Assembly (NCBI GenBank): GCA_001466705.2
Contig: LATX02000220.1
Span: 124,001 to 188,000, forward strand
Length of the DNA stretch: 64,000 nucleotides
Origin: Moniliophthora roreri
Lineage: Eukaryota > Basidiomycota > Agaricomycetes > Agaricales > Marasmiaceae
Direction of reading: 5' to 3'
The notes under the pieces: model-generated
Database searches by the model: none
What the model saw: only the letters and a program-made list of their open reading frames with translations
Told to the model about the DNA's origin: nothing
Shown here: in pieces, positions 25,502-38,461 of the stretch
Layout of the letters: each line of letters opens with the position of its first letter
Position numbering within the stretch: position 1 is the first letter of the stretch
Translations under genes and position numbers: made by a program

Positions 25502-27155
25502 TCACTCTACGACAGGAGCAGTTGATACCACCAAACGAGCGCCAGCACTTCCTATCCAACATAATTCTGATTCCAATACAGTTCCTACCTCTTTAGACCC
25601 TTTGCCCAACACAACGATATTGACTGCCTTGATACAGCAGATACCAGCCTCTGTTGCGTATACGAAATCCTGGATCCATCTTGATGTTATAGTTCTCACA
25701 AGAGCTGGCTTGTCTAGCCCAGACGTATGTGCCACGAGTGATAGACTGGTAAGTTTAGGAAGGAAAGGGGTAGTTATGTTTTCGTGGTCAAAAGTCATTT
25801 CGTCAAGTAGCGTACGTGTAATGACCCTGTTTCCGAATTCGCTTGTGGAGCTGTATTCCTCGATATGAAATTCCGCCAACGTAGGCAGTCTTCTTAGCAG
25901 AGAGATGGCCTGGGTGTCTGTGATGGGTACCCATTTTAAGGAGAGGGAGGTGAGTGTACATGACGAACGCTGGAGGAAATTGGTGATACATTGCTGGTCC
26001 CATCGTTGCCACTTGCGGAGCGGCCACCTCTGAGATCCTGAGATTTCCAGCGACAATAGGTGACCAAGAGTCGAATTCTCTAACATGCAGGAAAATTCAG
26101 ATTCTTCTGATGCAATTATGGAGAGCCGCTCGACCTCGGAGACGAAATGATCTTCCGGATGAGGATCTTCATCCGAGTTCAATTCGGCGCCGCCAAATTC
26201 GTCGACTTCTAAATTTTTAACGTTGCTGGACAGAGCCAGAAAGGCTAGTCCGGACGCATTATAGCAACACTTTAGCCGCAGCGATGTGATCTGTCCCCAC
26301 GGAAGCGTACAATGCTCTGTGAGAGGACAATTGGGCTTGATGAGAAGGGAGGAGAGAGTTGGGCAGGTATCGAATATGTCACATCGAAAAACCGCGGAAG
26401 TATCGCTATACCCTCCCGGCCCGCTTATTGCTAGATATGAGAGAATAGGAAGATTCCCTCGTATAGGGTGAAAGACAGAGTGAGCAATGACTCCTCGCTT
26501 AACCGAACTGATTTCAAGGCTTTTCCAGCGGTTCGAATGCGAGACAAGCGCTTCTAAGCTCGGTATCACGTCTGTAGCAAGGGATTCGGCGCAGCCAAAG
26601 TCTATGGACACTTCTAAGGGTGCCGTTCTGGACCGATCCAGAAAAAGTCGCGTATAGTGCTCCAGGAGGCGAAAATCCTCATCCCAATTGGCAGAGTCGA
26701 TGCAGATTGAGGACCACAACGACGGCGTAGCTAGCACAATTTCCCTCCAACGTCCACAAGTCGCAGACAGTACAAGCGCTGGGGCACTGTGTTCTTTCCA
26801 ACCAATTTTCTTCGCACACAAAGGCGAACACGATTCGAAGTATTTCCGGTGGCATTCGGTTTATCGGGGACAGCAGAGAACGACATTTCGCCATCTTCTT
26901 CTTCAAACCGTCTCTCTTGTTCTCCAAGGACACCATAGCCGACTTAAGCCTGAAAATCTCGTCTTGATAACCCCTTAACTCTGCTTCCGCGCTCTTCAGA
27001 AACCGGGAGATTATCGCGCAGTCTGAAGGTGTAATCGTGTTGCGAAAGAGCCTTTCCATCGCCAAAACACGATTCGATGAGGTGGTTCCATTTTGCATGT
27101 TCGTGTTCGTGTCACTGCGTTCTGTTGCGATCATACACTTTACGGCTTTTTTCAA
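25502..27155 (-). pseudogene. F-box-like protein with a frameshift in the F-box
   Basis: F-box proteins pick substrates for SCF ubiquitin ligases. The 5' part (27155 to about 26800) has an N-terminal coiled-coil region and then INRMPPEILRIVFAFVCEEN, the first half of an F-box-like domain of the mushroom type. The second half, APALVLSATCGRWREIVLATPSLWSSI, continues in a different frame from about 26780, and that frame stays open for about 430 codons to the stop at 25502. The rest resembles the leucine-rich C-terminus usual for this group. The shift lies around 26790-26815, and no intron of a normal size fits. It may be a one- or two-base sequencing error in a working gene; otherwise the gene is dead. 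Start choice is uncertain because several methionines lie near the N-terminus. Confidence 0.7.
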
Positions 27156-27548
27156 AGGAGAACTGAGCCGTGATATTGTTGTGAGAGGTGGATATCGTAC
27201 CGCGAGTTAGGTTTAAAAGCTTGTGGCTGAGAAGAAATTCGAGTGAAAGGTGGTTGTGTTACTGTAATGGAGGTGACTGAAAGTCAAGCTCAAGTAGAAG
27301 CCCGTCGTCGCTCAATGAAGCGCACCCTGAGATCTGAGTTTCGAGGTTCTTGATATTGGATAAGGTGTACCACGACGAGATGGGTAAAGATTAGACAAGC
27401 AAACGTCTGCAATAGTAAGACGGGAAAAAATAACGATAGAAAGTCCCAAGAGCGATTGGATACAATACAACAAAGCAAGGATAAATGTAACGATAAACGA
27501 GAGCAAGATGCAGAGTCGAGGAAAATTATCATGTCAGTCGTAAGGTCA
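27156..27548. other. Intergenic region between PDS5 and the F-box-like gene
   Basis: A 393-base stretch between two genes that both run right to left. Short reverse-strand frames overlap here without family features. It probably holds the 3' leader of PDS5 and the promoter of the F-box-like gene. Confidence 0.4.
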
Positions 27549-30500
27549 TCATTCATCAGATAACGGCGACAGGGGCGGACTATCATCTTTTGCCTTCTCT
27601 TTAGTCTTCTGCGCCTTTGTCTTAGTCTGTGCCTTTCTCTTCGCCTTGGCCTGGCAAGTCTTTAAGCATCAAGCCATTGTATGGAGCATCCTGACATACC
27701 TTTGCTCTTCCACGCGCTCCTCTGCCCAACTCCTCTTCATCACCCGACCGTTCCTCCTCCTGACCATCTGGTTCCGGAGAAGACGTCCTTACATCTGCCA
27801 TTTCGACATCCACGTCGCTTGATACAGCATCTTCCTCTCCATCGTCATCGCTCATAGCTGAACGCCGTTTCCTCTTTCGTGACCGCCTGGGGAGGTGAAT
27901 TAATGAAGACTGTCAGTGAAGAGTTTCATCGACCCTTACTTGGCTTGACCGTTCGACGTAGCCGCTGGTGCCCTCCGTTTCGGCGCCTTCCTTTCTCGTT
28001 TCTCCTATTGACACCGTTCCTTCAGTCAAGTACGAAAGTCAATTTTAAACAACTTCGTACCTTCTGGGGTTCGACCAACTCCTTAACCCATGGACCTGCC
28101 TCCTCGGGTAGATAAGTAGTCTTTACGACCTAACAAAGTTTCGAGTCAGCCGAAAGTAGAAATAAATAGAGAGAGAGCACACCTTATTGACCACTTCGGC
28201 ACTAGGTAACGGCCTCAAGATATCCGATGGCAACTTGACCTTCCCAGGATAACTTGTTACATTCCATCCCTTTTGGTGAGCGCGGGCTTTGAGGAGCTCT
28301 TGCGCAATTTCACAGAGAACGTACAAGTTCTGTGATCCAGCAGGATAAGTAATGCAGAACAGGCACATAGAGCAAAATCCGTACCTCACTATAAGGATCC
28401 CCCTCTGCATCTTGCACCGTTTTGCCTTTCATTGCAAGGTGATACAATAATGATACTGTGTCTTGGTTGGCGACGAGGTCGACGTAGAATACGATATATC
28501 TTGCGAAGAGGGAGGTGAGTAAAGGTGCAAAGGGCTAGGAAAACTCGGAAACGCACAAAGAGATATCACTCAGTGTGTTCTTCGTGATCACTTCGGGGTA
28601 ATCAGGATGATGTGCCAGTAGATGTAGTAGTCGAATGAAGATCATGTCAAAGTATTTCACTCTCATTGCTTCATAATCCTTATCAGTCGCCCGATCGTAA
28701 ATTCATAAGACGGCACTCACTGGGAGATACACGCCTCAATTGTGACGTAACGTAGGTCATTGCCTATCCCAAAATTTCGTGAGCACTCGAGGACTAAACA
28801 GAGGGCATACACTTACATAACGCTTAACCTCCTCCTCAGGATCATGAGCCGTCAAGAACGGTATGACATAGAACCGATCAGGAAGTCTATGCAGTGCCAT
28901 AAGGTTCACCAATTTTTGCACGAACCCTAATCGGACCTCAAAACACGCGTCCTAGTAAAATGAATGATTAGCCTTCCTTTAATTACGAAAAGCAAACAAC
29001 ACACCTGAATGATCAAAGTCAACTTCAAGAACTTTGGCACCAAAGCGTCCGCGTATCTCTCCACTGTAGATAGATGAACCAGCGACACCGCTGCTTGTAA
29101 CCGCATTCGTGAGAGTACCTTGCGACTTTACGACCATAAGCATGAAACGAGGAAAAGTATCTAACCAGACGCACTCTTGATCCGCATCAGTAGCCAGTGT
29201 CCCCTCCTGGTCGAGCAACATAGCTAGCATCTTCAACACCGGTGTAGACAACTCCAACGCATTTGGCTTATCTTTATGTGACAGACTCCGATGTCGGAAA
29301 ACCTTCAAAGCTGTCACTTTGGCTCGCGTGAGATCCGGGAGAACAGCGTCTTCACACCATTCTTCTCCATCATCCATGTCGTCGTCCTGTTGCTATGTCA
29401 ATATCACCTTCATGCTGTAGGATCACGAAAGCGTACAGGTGAAGGATTCGGAACCATCAACAACTTTTTCAGCAAAAACTTTGTGATCACATCGCTCTTG
29501 CTTTCAAACGCATTCGGAGCAAACTGCACCAGCTGGTCAAGCGCAGTAACATGTGCCACCAATCGAGATTCATCCGCGAGATCAAGTGATTCTGCAATCT
29601 CCTAAGTCGAAAGTTACTTCGAAGGTTGGAAAGGAGCAGAAGTAAACCCAAACGCACCTCAGCCAAAGCCCCGCAAACACCTTCATTCTCTTCATCTTCA
29701 CAGAACGCCAAAAACCTCGTCGCAAACTTTGCATGCCTCCAACTCCCACTCAACGCCAGCTCCCTTGTTCGTGCAATGGTCTCCTTCTCATGCGGTGCCA
29801 GCGTCGGATCCACTCTCACCACAGCAGCTAACGCCTGTAACCCCGCTTCCACCATGCCACCTTCTCCTTCGGCTTCCCCTTCGTCTTTGACCACCTCCAC
29901 GAGTCGCTCAACATGCGGTTTATACAACGCTGGGCAAAACTTGGATATCCACTGCAATATCAACTTCGCGTGTTCAGCCGCTTGTATCGATTTCGTCCTA
30001 GCATTCGTGCTTCTCCTATTCTGGTTCTGGTACGGGTGTTGGATAGCCTTCAAAAGTGTAGGTACCGAACTAGTATTAACAGCGCGTAACGACGCCTTAT
30101 AAAGAAACGTCTTAAACGTCGGTAATAAGCCCGTATCGATGCGTTTTGAAAATTCGGAGGTGGCTTTGATTAGGGATTTGAGATCCGTGTCAACACTGCA
30201 AGCGGTTTTGAGAAGTTTATACAGCCGTTTGTCGTTGTTCTTGGCGAATGTGTTGAGGTCTTCGGAGGTTTTTATTGGGTCGGGAAATTGTGCTACGACG
30301 GAATCAGGCTGTGAGAAGGTGACGAAAGGTGTGTGAACGTACCAGATATCACTTGGATTATACCTCGAAGTCGTTTAGTGATTAGTTCCTCGTTTTCATC
30401 GATTATACCACCCTGTAAGATTTTCAGTAATCGTCCCATCCAAAGAAAACAAAACACACGTTATTCGCGATACACGTATCGATGTATACCTCATAACTTG

Positions 30501-32363
30501 TCGGATGTCTACCATAGGCATTTTTGTCAGCATCAAAAGCTAGAAGAAATGAGAACGACGTACACGCTCCTCAACCCAGTCAAATGCAAGAACCCCTGTT
30601 GCAGCAGCTTTTCTGGTACATAACATATTGTACCAAGGAGACGATTCGTCCATGCTACTTCGTCAACCTCGGGCGAAGTCGAGTTTTTACCCGAAGATGA
30701 AGGGAGGGGAAGGATATGTTCGGCAAATGCACGCTCGATAACCGGTCTACAGGCAGCGTTGAAGTGAATGTGAGGGACGGGGATGAGTGCACGCACCGAC
30801 ATTCTGTCAAATTAACCATTCCTATTAGTTTTCCAGGTATCCACGAAAACTTCTCGACTGCAATGGGGTCGTTGTTTTCTCTGTATCTCAAGGTTAGCAC
30901 CAAAACCCGAGTAGAGAAGGTCAAAGGACATACATCTCTGGCTGGGCAAGATTATACAACTTCGCTATACTCATCGCCGCTTCATGCCTCACAACAACTT
31001 TCCTATCGGCTACACGCGCTATGACGGCTTCAAGTTGTTTCATCGAGACGTGATGAGCGGCAGTTTCATAGTCCAGCTCGGAGTAGAGCTTGCACACAGC
31101 TGCGCGAACTTTTTCTTCCGGGTCGAGGAGTTTGACGTTTAATAAATCTAGAATCGCGAAATGTCAGGATCAGTGCCATTGCGAGAGAAAACGCGAAGAG
31201 CACGTACTTTCCAAGGCTTCTCTCATCTCCACCGACGTACTCGAATATAACCCTTTTGACGACTCGACAAATTTGAGTCTGACCACCGTGCTTTTATCAT
31301 TACCCCTCGATAACCACGCTTGCCATGTACTAGGAAAGTTTTTCCATAACTCTCCGCCGTTCTTGTCGCCAAACATGTCTCCTAACGCTTGTACGGCGAG
31401 GCCCCGTAAATGGGGACTAGACATCTGGAGTTCTTCTTCCAGTTGGGGTATGACGCTGTGTAAAAGCCCAGGACAAGACGCGTGCAGACGTTTGATGAGT
31501 TCGTGTGCGCTGCGTATATTCTTATCCTCTGCGGCTTCGGTTTCGTCTTCGGTGTGGGAGAGAAGGATTTCGCTAAAGTAGAGAGAGACGTGTCGTTGGA
31601 GTTTGTCAGAGGTTTCGTTGCAAACTTGGACGGCTAGTCTGTATGCTGGTTGTTCGATTTTCTGGTAGCGTAGTGTAATTAGCATGACGTGAAAGACTAG
31701 AAGAGAGAGTATGTCACATACCGCGTCCTTATCCATAAACTGCGCCAAAATCAAATCCAACAAGTTCTCTGGTATAGTCTGTGCTTCATCGATGATGGCA
31801 ACCAGGATATCCGCCATAAACAGTTCGATCTTCTTTGCAAAGTTGCTCCGAACGAGTGCAAAGAAGTCTTTAAAGATGTCCGTCATGACCTCGTCTGCAT
31901 TCGGAAGGTCACAAACCAAAACGACACTCTTGACTGTCGAGAGCGATTCCAAAAGATGAAAATACTGATCATAATAAGCGGACTCAGGTCCAGATTTCAT
32001 TCCCGTGGAAAGTTGTCGAAAGAAAAATTGAAAAATATCTCGGAGCTCGGGTTGTGTAAAAGGTGCGTCTGGCGCGTATAAACGCAGAATGTCGGCGAGA
32101 CAGCAGGCAGCGTAGGCTCTGACGCCGCGGTCTTTATGATGGAGAATATGATGGGTAATCAAGTCTTTCTTGACATTTGAAAGGGAGGTCACGTCGACGA
32201 GTTCTTGGTCCATTTCTGCGAGTTCGGTGTGGAGTGCTTTGAGTTTCTTGAGCAGGGCATCAGTGGAGGAACCCTTTTGGACGAGCTTTTCGCGGAAGGA
32301 TAATCTTGTTTTGTCTGGTGAGGGGCGATGGCCCTCTGAGGCGCGTTGACGGGTGGAGGGCAT
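27549..32363 (-). CDS. PDS5: Sister chromatid cohesion protein PDS5
   Basis: PDS5 binds cohesin in the nucleus and controls its stability on chromosomes. The first exon (32363 down to about 31700) starts MPSTRQRASEGHRPSPDK and contains the conserved N-terminal block DLITHHILHHKDRGVRAYAACCLADILRLYAPDAPF, given here only as DRGVRAYAACCLADILRLYA. After it come PELRDIFQFFFRQL and YYDQYFHLLESLSTVKSV, all typical of the PDS5 family. Following exons continue a long HEAT-repeat scaffold (helical pairs in 31700-28000) with about fifteen short introns. The C-terminus is acidic (about 27850-27740) and then Lys-rich, ending in PLSDE with the stop at 27549-27551, as in other fungal PDS5 proteins. I did not fix all exon borders. 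Confidence 0.85.
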
Positions 32364-35300
32364 CGCCGGGGGGATGCGAGCTCGTTGTGGAAGGGGAGAG
32401 CACGCGTTGTCACGCGACGTGACGATCCTTGGTGTGACTTTCTTTTGTACGCTCGGTTACGCCGCAACGCTCAAGATTTGACTCAAGTTTGACTCGCCTC
32501 ATCCCGATTGTCATCTTGTGAAGAACAATCATGCAAAGTAAGCAGCTTTTCATTGTGATACAGCAGGTCAGACTCATGGAATATTCATTGTATTGAAAAA
32601 CACGCAAAGTACATGTCTGGCGTGCAAGCTCGACCCAGCCTGCATTCCACCTAGCCCGCTCTTATCACAGATATGTGAGTACTGGGGAAATCACTTTTTC
32701 GAACTCAATTTTATGGTCACTGACCCGGTCAACTCATCACATGTAGAATAACATGGCTATAATTCCTTGAGTAACTCATATTCCTTGATTGTTCCCACGT
32801 CCTTTGACTGTGACAATAGACTTTGCTCTAAGTGGCCTCGACGACATTATGTTCAAGGTCCCGAGTCTCTGAATCTAGGCGCTGGAGGGGCCCAACGAGA
32901 GGTCCTTGCACATCCGGTCTTTACTCCCATTCAGGGAGCTAAATGAGCATCTAGAGGTCACCGTGATCCAGGGGCTACATGGTTCCATTGTCCCGACGAC
33001 GATATTTGTGGCCTGTCCAGCGTTCTGCCCTTCCTCTTATTTCCCTGGTCGTGAAACCTGACGGCTCTTTGACAGCGCATGCAGATTTACCTCGGTAACA
33101 GATAAAGAACCTTAAAGTGTGCGCTGGTAATGGTTGTGCGCTCTCTTTCTTGCTCAAGTGTCTCAACACCGAAGAGCACTCTCTGAGCCAGGTTAGCGGT
33201 GACGGTGATGACGACGACAGGGTATGGCGGATCAGGAAGCTCGTCGTCATTGCAAAGCGAACAAGGCGGAGCTTCTGCCATTTACTCGACATTCCACACT
33301 GCCACAGTTATATATTGCGTTCATAGGTTCGGGGTTTGAATAGTGTACCATTGATTCCAATGGGTTCCAATAACAGATACTCAGCTCCTTGGTCCCCCAC
33401 TCGGCGGAGTACGAGTCAACAAAGCAGCACACAAACTGCATCGCCACTTTGCCTTTCCTCAAACAATTGTGGGTAGCTATAGCACTCCTCTGCTTCCCAG
33501 GTTACACGAAATCAAACTTGTTTTTCGGTTGATGCCGTTTTCCTCGAGGACGTGTAACACACGGACGGGTTACACAGTTGTTTGAGATGGATGGGTGATG
33601 CAGGGGCGCGAATCAGGATTGTAGCACGTCTCCCTTAGGAGGAATGGACCGTGGGGATGCCGTTCGGTGTCGTGACTGGCGCCACACGTATCTACAGAAT
33701 ATAACCACCCACACTGTATGAGTAAACAGGATGTCCCTTACCGTTCGGAAACGGATTGAGCCGCCGTTCGATGCTCTACGAAGCTGGGATAGATTGTGCG
33801 GTTTCGTGCCGTCTGCACGTTACGGTTGTACGTCAAATAACCACGTTCACTTAGAACCCCAGATGACGAGGATAGGGGGGGCATCGGAGGACGGTGTGTT
33901 ACGGGGTTTTTTTTTGTGCAATTGACGACAAAGAACTTCGTCTGCGTTCAGATAGACATCTTGGGTAGCTGTACGAATTTGCGTTTCTCGTAGGCAGATG
34001 TGACACCCGCACCCTTGACGTGCGTTTCCCATTCGATGATTCCGAGACGGACTAGTCATTGGCCTTCAATCAGGGTGACTCGAGAGCTTCCAATATCATG
34101 CTTGCCAAGGACGGCTCACTTGGCTTATAGACTGGGGACGCGTCTGTGAAACTACAGTGATGACTGTTGTTGATGAGCTGTGAGCTGCCATAGATGGTTC
34201 ATCGTTGGCGAGGTTCAAAAGTCACAAAAGTCACAGTGGAGAGCATGGGTCTTTGTTCGAGGCGAATAGTATAAGTTCTGGGGACATTCGGATGGATGTA
34301 ACTATATTGGATTTATGACTGAAACTACCTTTGAAAGCCAGACAAGGAACTTCCATCGCCCCTCTCTTCAACCCCAGCCTGTGGAACTCTGAAAGAGTAG
34401 AATCAACATCTCACAAGTGGCGGCCACATGCCTCATTATGACACGTATTCCTTGTATCCTGGCTTCACAACCTTTGTTCAGGTCCTTGGCGAAGGACTGA
34501 TTTCTTGTCAACGTCTGTCAGAGGCGAAACGAGGAGGAACACATGGTGGACCCACAGAATCATTCAAATGATTCCGGGCAGCACCCTCAAATAACGATAT
34601 TCTGAGGCACTTGATTCTTGTTCCGTGTTTGGACAAATCCTTGTACGCAACTCCGAGGCCTGCCGAGGTGTTTGGGGTCGAATACCCCAGAAAAGACGGA
34701 GAAGTGATCTTGCAGTGATCTTGCGTCTGAACGGTGAGCGTCTCTCCCACAATCAGAACACGAGAGAACAACGAGGTTCGCTCCCTTCTGCTTCTTATTT
34801 CCTCTGACTCGAAGATCCAGCTGGATCTTCCACCTGTCTTGGAAATGCCACCGGGCACGAGGGCTTAACTGAGATTCGGGGTGGTATGTATGCTTTCACA
34901 TCCAGGTTCCGAAAGGCATATCAGAAAAAATGGAACAACGCAGATCATCAAGGGTATTATTCTCCTTTGTTTTCCAGAGAAGAAGCCTTAAGGACCTGAA
35001 GGATCAGTATTGACGCTAGACTGAATCTGATTAATTGGTGCGGACTTCTCTGATGGTGCGACTCGATTAGGATGCAAATGTGGCGAAAGGGCATATGTGC
35101 ATGTCGATCAGCCAAAGAATTGCGTAAAGAGGCGGGAATTCGATAGGAACAGGCACAAACTATTGGGCTCAGCGAGAGCAGAGTGTCCAATGTGATGGTC
35201 ATCGTCAACTCAAGGCGCATTGAATGAGGTACTACAGACATGTGAATGTGATTAGGTCGAGGAAGCTTCTTCGATGCGAATTTTTCTTGATTACAGTCAG

Positions 35301-35380
35301 AGACAGCTTTGCAGAAAGATCAGAAGAACGGCAGCGAACTAGCGGAAACTTGTCGGCACAGCAATCAGCAAGGATTTTGT
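32364..35380. other. 3 kb stretch without a supported gene
   Basis: Several short open frames exist on both strands (for example 33292-32975,- and 34858-34508,-), but none contains a family motif and none clearly continues across intron-like gaps. I see no RNA gene. The stretch ends at a single-N assembly gap (35381), so its right neighbour may not be the true one. It marks the change from gene-dense to repeat-rich sequence. Confidence 0.4.
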
Positions 35381-35381
35381 N

Positions 35382-36262
35382 TCTACCAGAAGTACTATGC
35401 AGCCGAGATTTCGAGGAATTCAGAACAGACTGTATCCGGAAGAAACTCTCAGTTAAGGGGAGACCCAATGCAACCCGTATTCCACGAGCTATAGTCTTTC
35501 TATTTTACGAGCCGATTACTTCTCGCACGAAGGATATGCCTACTTTCTTCATAGATTATCGCAAGATCATGTTAGGTGCGTCGCTGTATAGTGGCTATAA
35601 ACAACTTTCTAATGTTGTTTTTAGCCCATGCCATTTTGTGGCTCCTTGGTGTCGAACACGGTGACATCAGCGAGGCTAATCTTAGGTTCTGCACCAAGAC
35701 CTCTTGGCCCAAGCTATGTGACTGGGATCTCAGTCACTTCACTGGAGAGCCACGACCGGCTGGGTTTTCCAACACCGGAACCCTCATCTTTATGGCCAAC
35801 GACCTGCTCACCAGGCAGGGTAGGGAAGGTGCGGTGACCAGAGTCTATCGACACGACGCCGAATCGTTATTTTTGGTGTTAATTTGGATTCTGGCTCGCT
35901 TTCGGGATGGCAAGCCACTCCAAGTACTACCACCTGAATTTGAGGTGTGGAAGCAGGAGAGTTGGCATATGATCGTGGCAGAGCGGGCTGGAGCAATACA
36001 GCAGCTAGAAGCCGACATGGCGCGTCGCGCAGAGATTTTCTCCGGCATTGATGAACCGTTCACGCCGGAGAAGGAGGCAGAGTTGCAGGAGAACCTCAAG
36101 CATTACAACTCACTTGATTTCATCGAAGAAGTGTTCAAGGAAGGTTTACTCGATGGAAGCCAGGAGCGGGAAAAGGCTTTTGCGCTGTTGAGAGATAAAT
36201 CTCGTTTTGACGCAGCGATTAAAGGCTGTCCCGCTCCGAGAAGTTGCCACAACTTAAACTAG
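35382..36262 (+). pseudogene. FunK1-type kinase, 5' truncated copy
   Basis: This is a second copy of the kinase gene at 38462-40843. It begins at a gap inside the exon encoding LPEVLCSRDFEEFRTDCIRK, so the N-terminal half and the ATP-binding Lys region are missing. After the intron (about 35576-35624) it carries the catalytic loop VEHGDISEANL, the DFG-equivalent CDWDLSHF and the activation-loop end GTLIFMANDLL. Compared with the other copy it lacks 27 codons after IFSGIDEP, without loss of frame. Whether it is truly truncated or only cut by the gap cannot be told from this sequence. Confidence 0.75.
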
Positions 36263-36530
36263 ATCATCTTGTCTGTATATTGAACGCATAAAAATTATAC
36301 AATTTCTTCAGGTTTCAGATCATCCTTGGTCATATTGCAATGGTGCAGGCTAATAATGAAGTGTGCAAGGCCATGATCAATGTGGTATCAACTGAGCAGG
36401 ATGTGGTTGGCATGGTGCTGAGTGTAGGTTATTACAGGTCTTGGGTTTGAATTCACCTCAGTTCAAATGGGCCGCCGGTGGCAGGCACACGTACAGTGGG
36501 TTCGAACTTATATCAGGACTGGCTCTGCTA

Positions 36531-37326
36531 CATCAGCAAAATGGACACCTAAATATATTGGAATAAAATGAGTGAAATACATTATAATCATTATGGTGTA
36601 TTTTAATGTAATATAATTGTTGTTCCTTTATTTTAATGGATTAAAATGAAGCAAAATGGTTATAATGTATTCTGGCTATTATAATGTATTCTGGCTATTA
36701 TAATGTATTTTGGCTATTATAATGTATTTCAGCTGTTATAATGCATCGGCCCTACCTGGGGGTCGGGGACAAAAAGAAATAATATTTACTTGTTGCAACC
36801 CCTATGAGTCAAACCCTCAACCACAAGGTTGATTAGTCAGCAACCTTGACAGCTGCTGGGCACTCAAGACCACTGTACCACACTGCCATATGCTTATCAG
36901 CACACACAATATATCCCCTTACTCAAAAGACCTATCTTCACCCCCTTGCTGTTTCTATTGATCAAATCCCCAACCAAAAGCTTTCCTTCACTTTATAGAG
37001 TCCCCTCCCTGTCCTCTGGAAGGCATAAAAATGCACTGTTCTGATTGCCTCTGTTACAATCTATTTTACTACATTATAATAACCCTGTCTCATTTTATTG
37101 CATTTTAATATACTATAACAATACCATCCCATTTTATTGCATTTTAATGTACTATAATAATACCATCCCATTTTATTATATTTTAATGGATTATAATAAC
37201 ACCAGTCTCATTTTAATGCATTTTAATGTATTGTAATAGCATTGCTTGATTTTAATTTATTATAATGGACTAAAATCAGCAAAATACATTATAATTTATT
37301 ATATTTAGGTGTCCATTTTGCTGATG
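36531..37326. mobile_element. MITE-like element with 27-base inverted ends and TA duplication
   Basis: The left end begins CATCAGCAAAATGGACACC and the right end is its perfect reverse complement over 27 bases. The element is 796 bases long and flanked by TA on each side (36529-36530 and 37327-37328). The paralogous segment at 41089-41090 has a single TA and no insert, so the insertion boundaries are read directly. There is no transposase frame. The interior is AT-rich and built of reiterated units, TATAATGTATTCTGGCTAT near 36665-36735 and TTTTATTGCATTTTAATG near 37090-37220. TA duplications and a small size fit the Tc1/mariner group of non-autonomous elements; the family assignment is inference. 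Confidence 0.9.
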
Positions 37327-37880
37327 TAAGGGTTCAGACTGTCATGCGGGGTTCGAAACGGCTATGTTCAAACTGCGAACCCTGCGGTTACTGAATGCTT
37401 GGATTTGAGTAAATAGTTGCTCAACTAAAGACTCCTCGGCATATCTGTTGATTCTGCCAACTGTACCAGAAAACTAAGGATGAGAGTATTGAGCAACTGG
37501 CGCAAGGTCGACCCACCGTTCGACGGTTGTACCTCTACTATCCAATCAACTGTTAGATTTGGTCAATGGGACTCGTCGCCAATAGTGAAAGATTTAAATC
37601 ACCAGATGCTTCAATAACGATTTGTACCACCTCAACATCGAGTAAGTATCTTCTTCAGTTCCTCCGCTCCAGATATCTGGGTCCGCTGTTTCTCCTGGAC
37701 CATCAGTTTCACCATTTGGATGGAATGGAAGGATCCCAAGTGGTCTACCCTACAATCCGAGTGAGATCAAGTGGAGCGATGAGGAACGAACTTCAAACTG
37801 TCCTACCAACTTAGCCCAGAGAGTCACGCTTTCCTGGCAATGTCACGCGAGTGTTACGTAGAGTAGCTTGCCGGCCGGTA

Positions 37881-38460
37881 CTGCTGCGAGCGGCCTGGCG
37901 AGGAGTCATATAGCTGAGTATGGAAGCCACAAAGGGTTTGCTCAGGGCACACGGCATGGCCACTTGAAGAATAAGGGACACAGCCTGCTCTGAAGCTACT
38001 GCCAATCGTGATTGCCGCACCGATCTTCATTGCATTCACAGGCGAGTCATTTCATCCCAGAAGCTTGAATGGATAACAAGGGCGAAAATGGCCTGACTGG
38101 TAAGCACGCGCATGTGTGCGTGTGGTCGTCGAGTCAGAGCGTATAGTGCCATTGTGCTGTTATGGCAAGAATCTCGTCCTATTTGGATTTGGGTTGGTTA
38201 CGACGGTTTGGGATCTTCCTTCTGGTATTTCGCGGGAACATGGCGCACGTAAGTCCGAGGCACAGTAGCAGACACAACCAATGAAATTCATTGTATAATA
38301 GTAGAAGTATGCGATAGGCCAAGATTTACCACAACTGTACCTTTATAGGCGAGGAACCGTCTAAGCATTGTGAATGAACCGCAGAGGTTTCTGGTATTTC
38401 CGCCGCTAAGCGCTGAGCGTCGAGGACTCGTCAGTTCCCACGAATAATAATTGACCTCCT
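37881..38460. other. Non-coding stretch up to a gap
   Basis: No supported gene. Reverse-strand frames of about 60-70 codons (37811-38039) have no features. The sequence is not part of the duplicated segment and ends at the N at 38461. Confidence 0.4.
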
Positions 38461-38461
38461 N

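Larger units (their letters stand above)
35382..37880. repeat. Segmental duplication, copy 1
   Basis: This interval matches 39889-41660 closely over the kinase exons, the 3' flank (VNVV/TTACAGGTCTTGGGTTTGAA region) and a further 550 bases downstream. The main differences are an 81-base deletion in the kinase and a 796-base insertion at 36531-37326. The match fades after about 37880, where copy 2 runs into the DUF300 gene. The left end is set by a gap, so the true extent is unknown. Confidence 0.85.

Noticed and set aside
34508..34858. 116-codon reverse-strand frame
   Set aside because: No start context, introns or motifs support it; overlapping frames of similar length exist on both strands.
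37085..37270. CRISPR-like or satellite array inside the MITE
   Set aside because: The units vary in length and sequence and lie inside a bounded element; CRISPR arrays are not expected in fungi.
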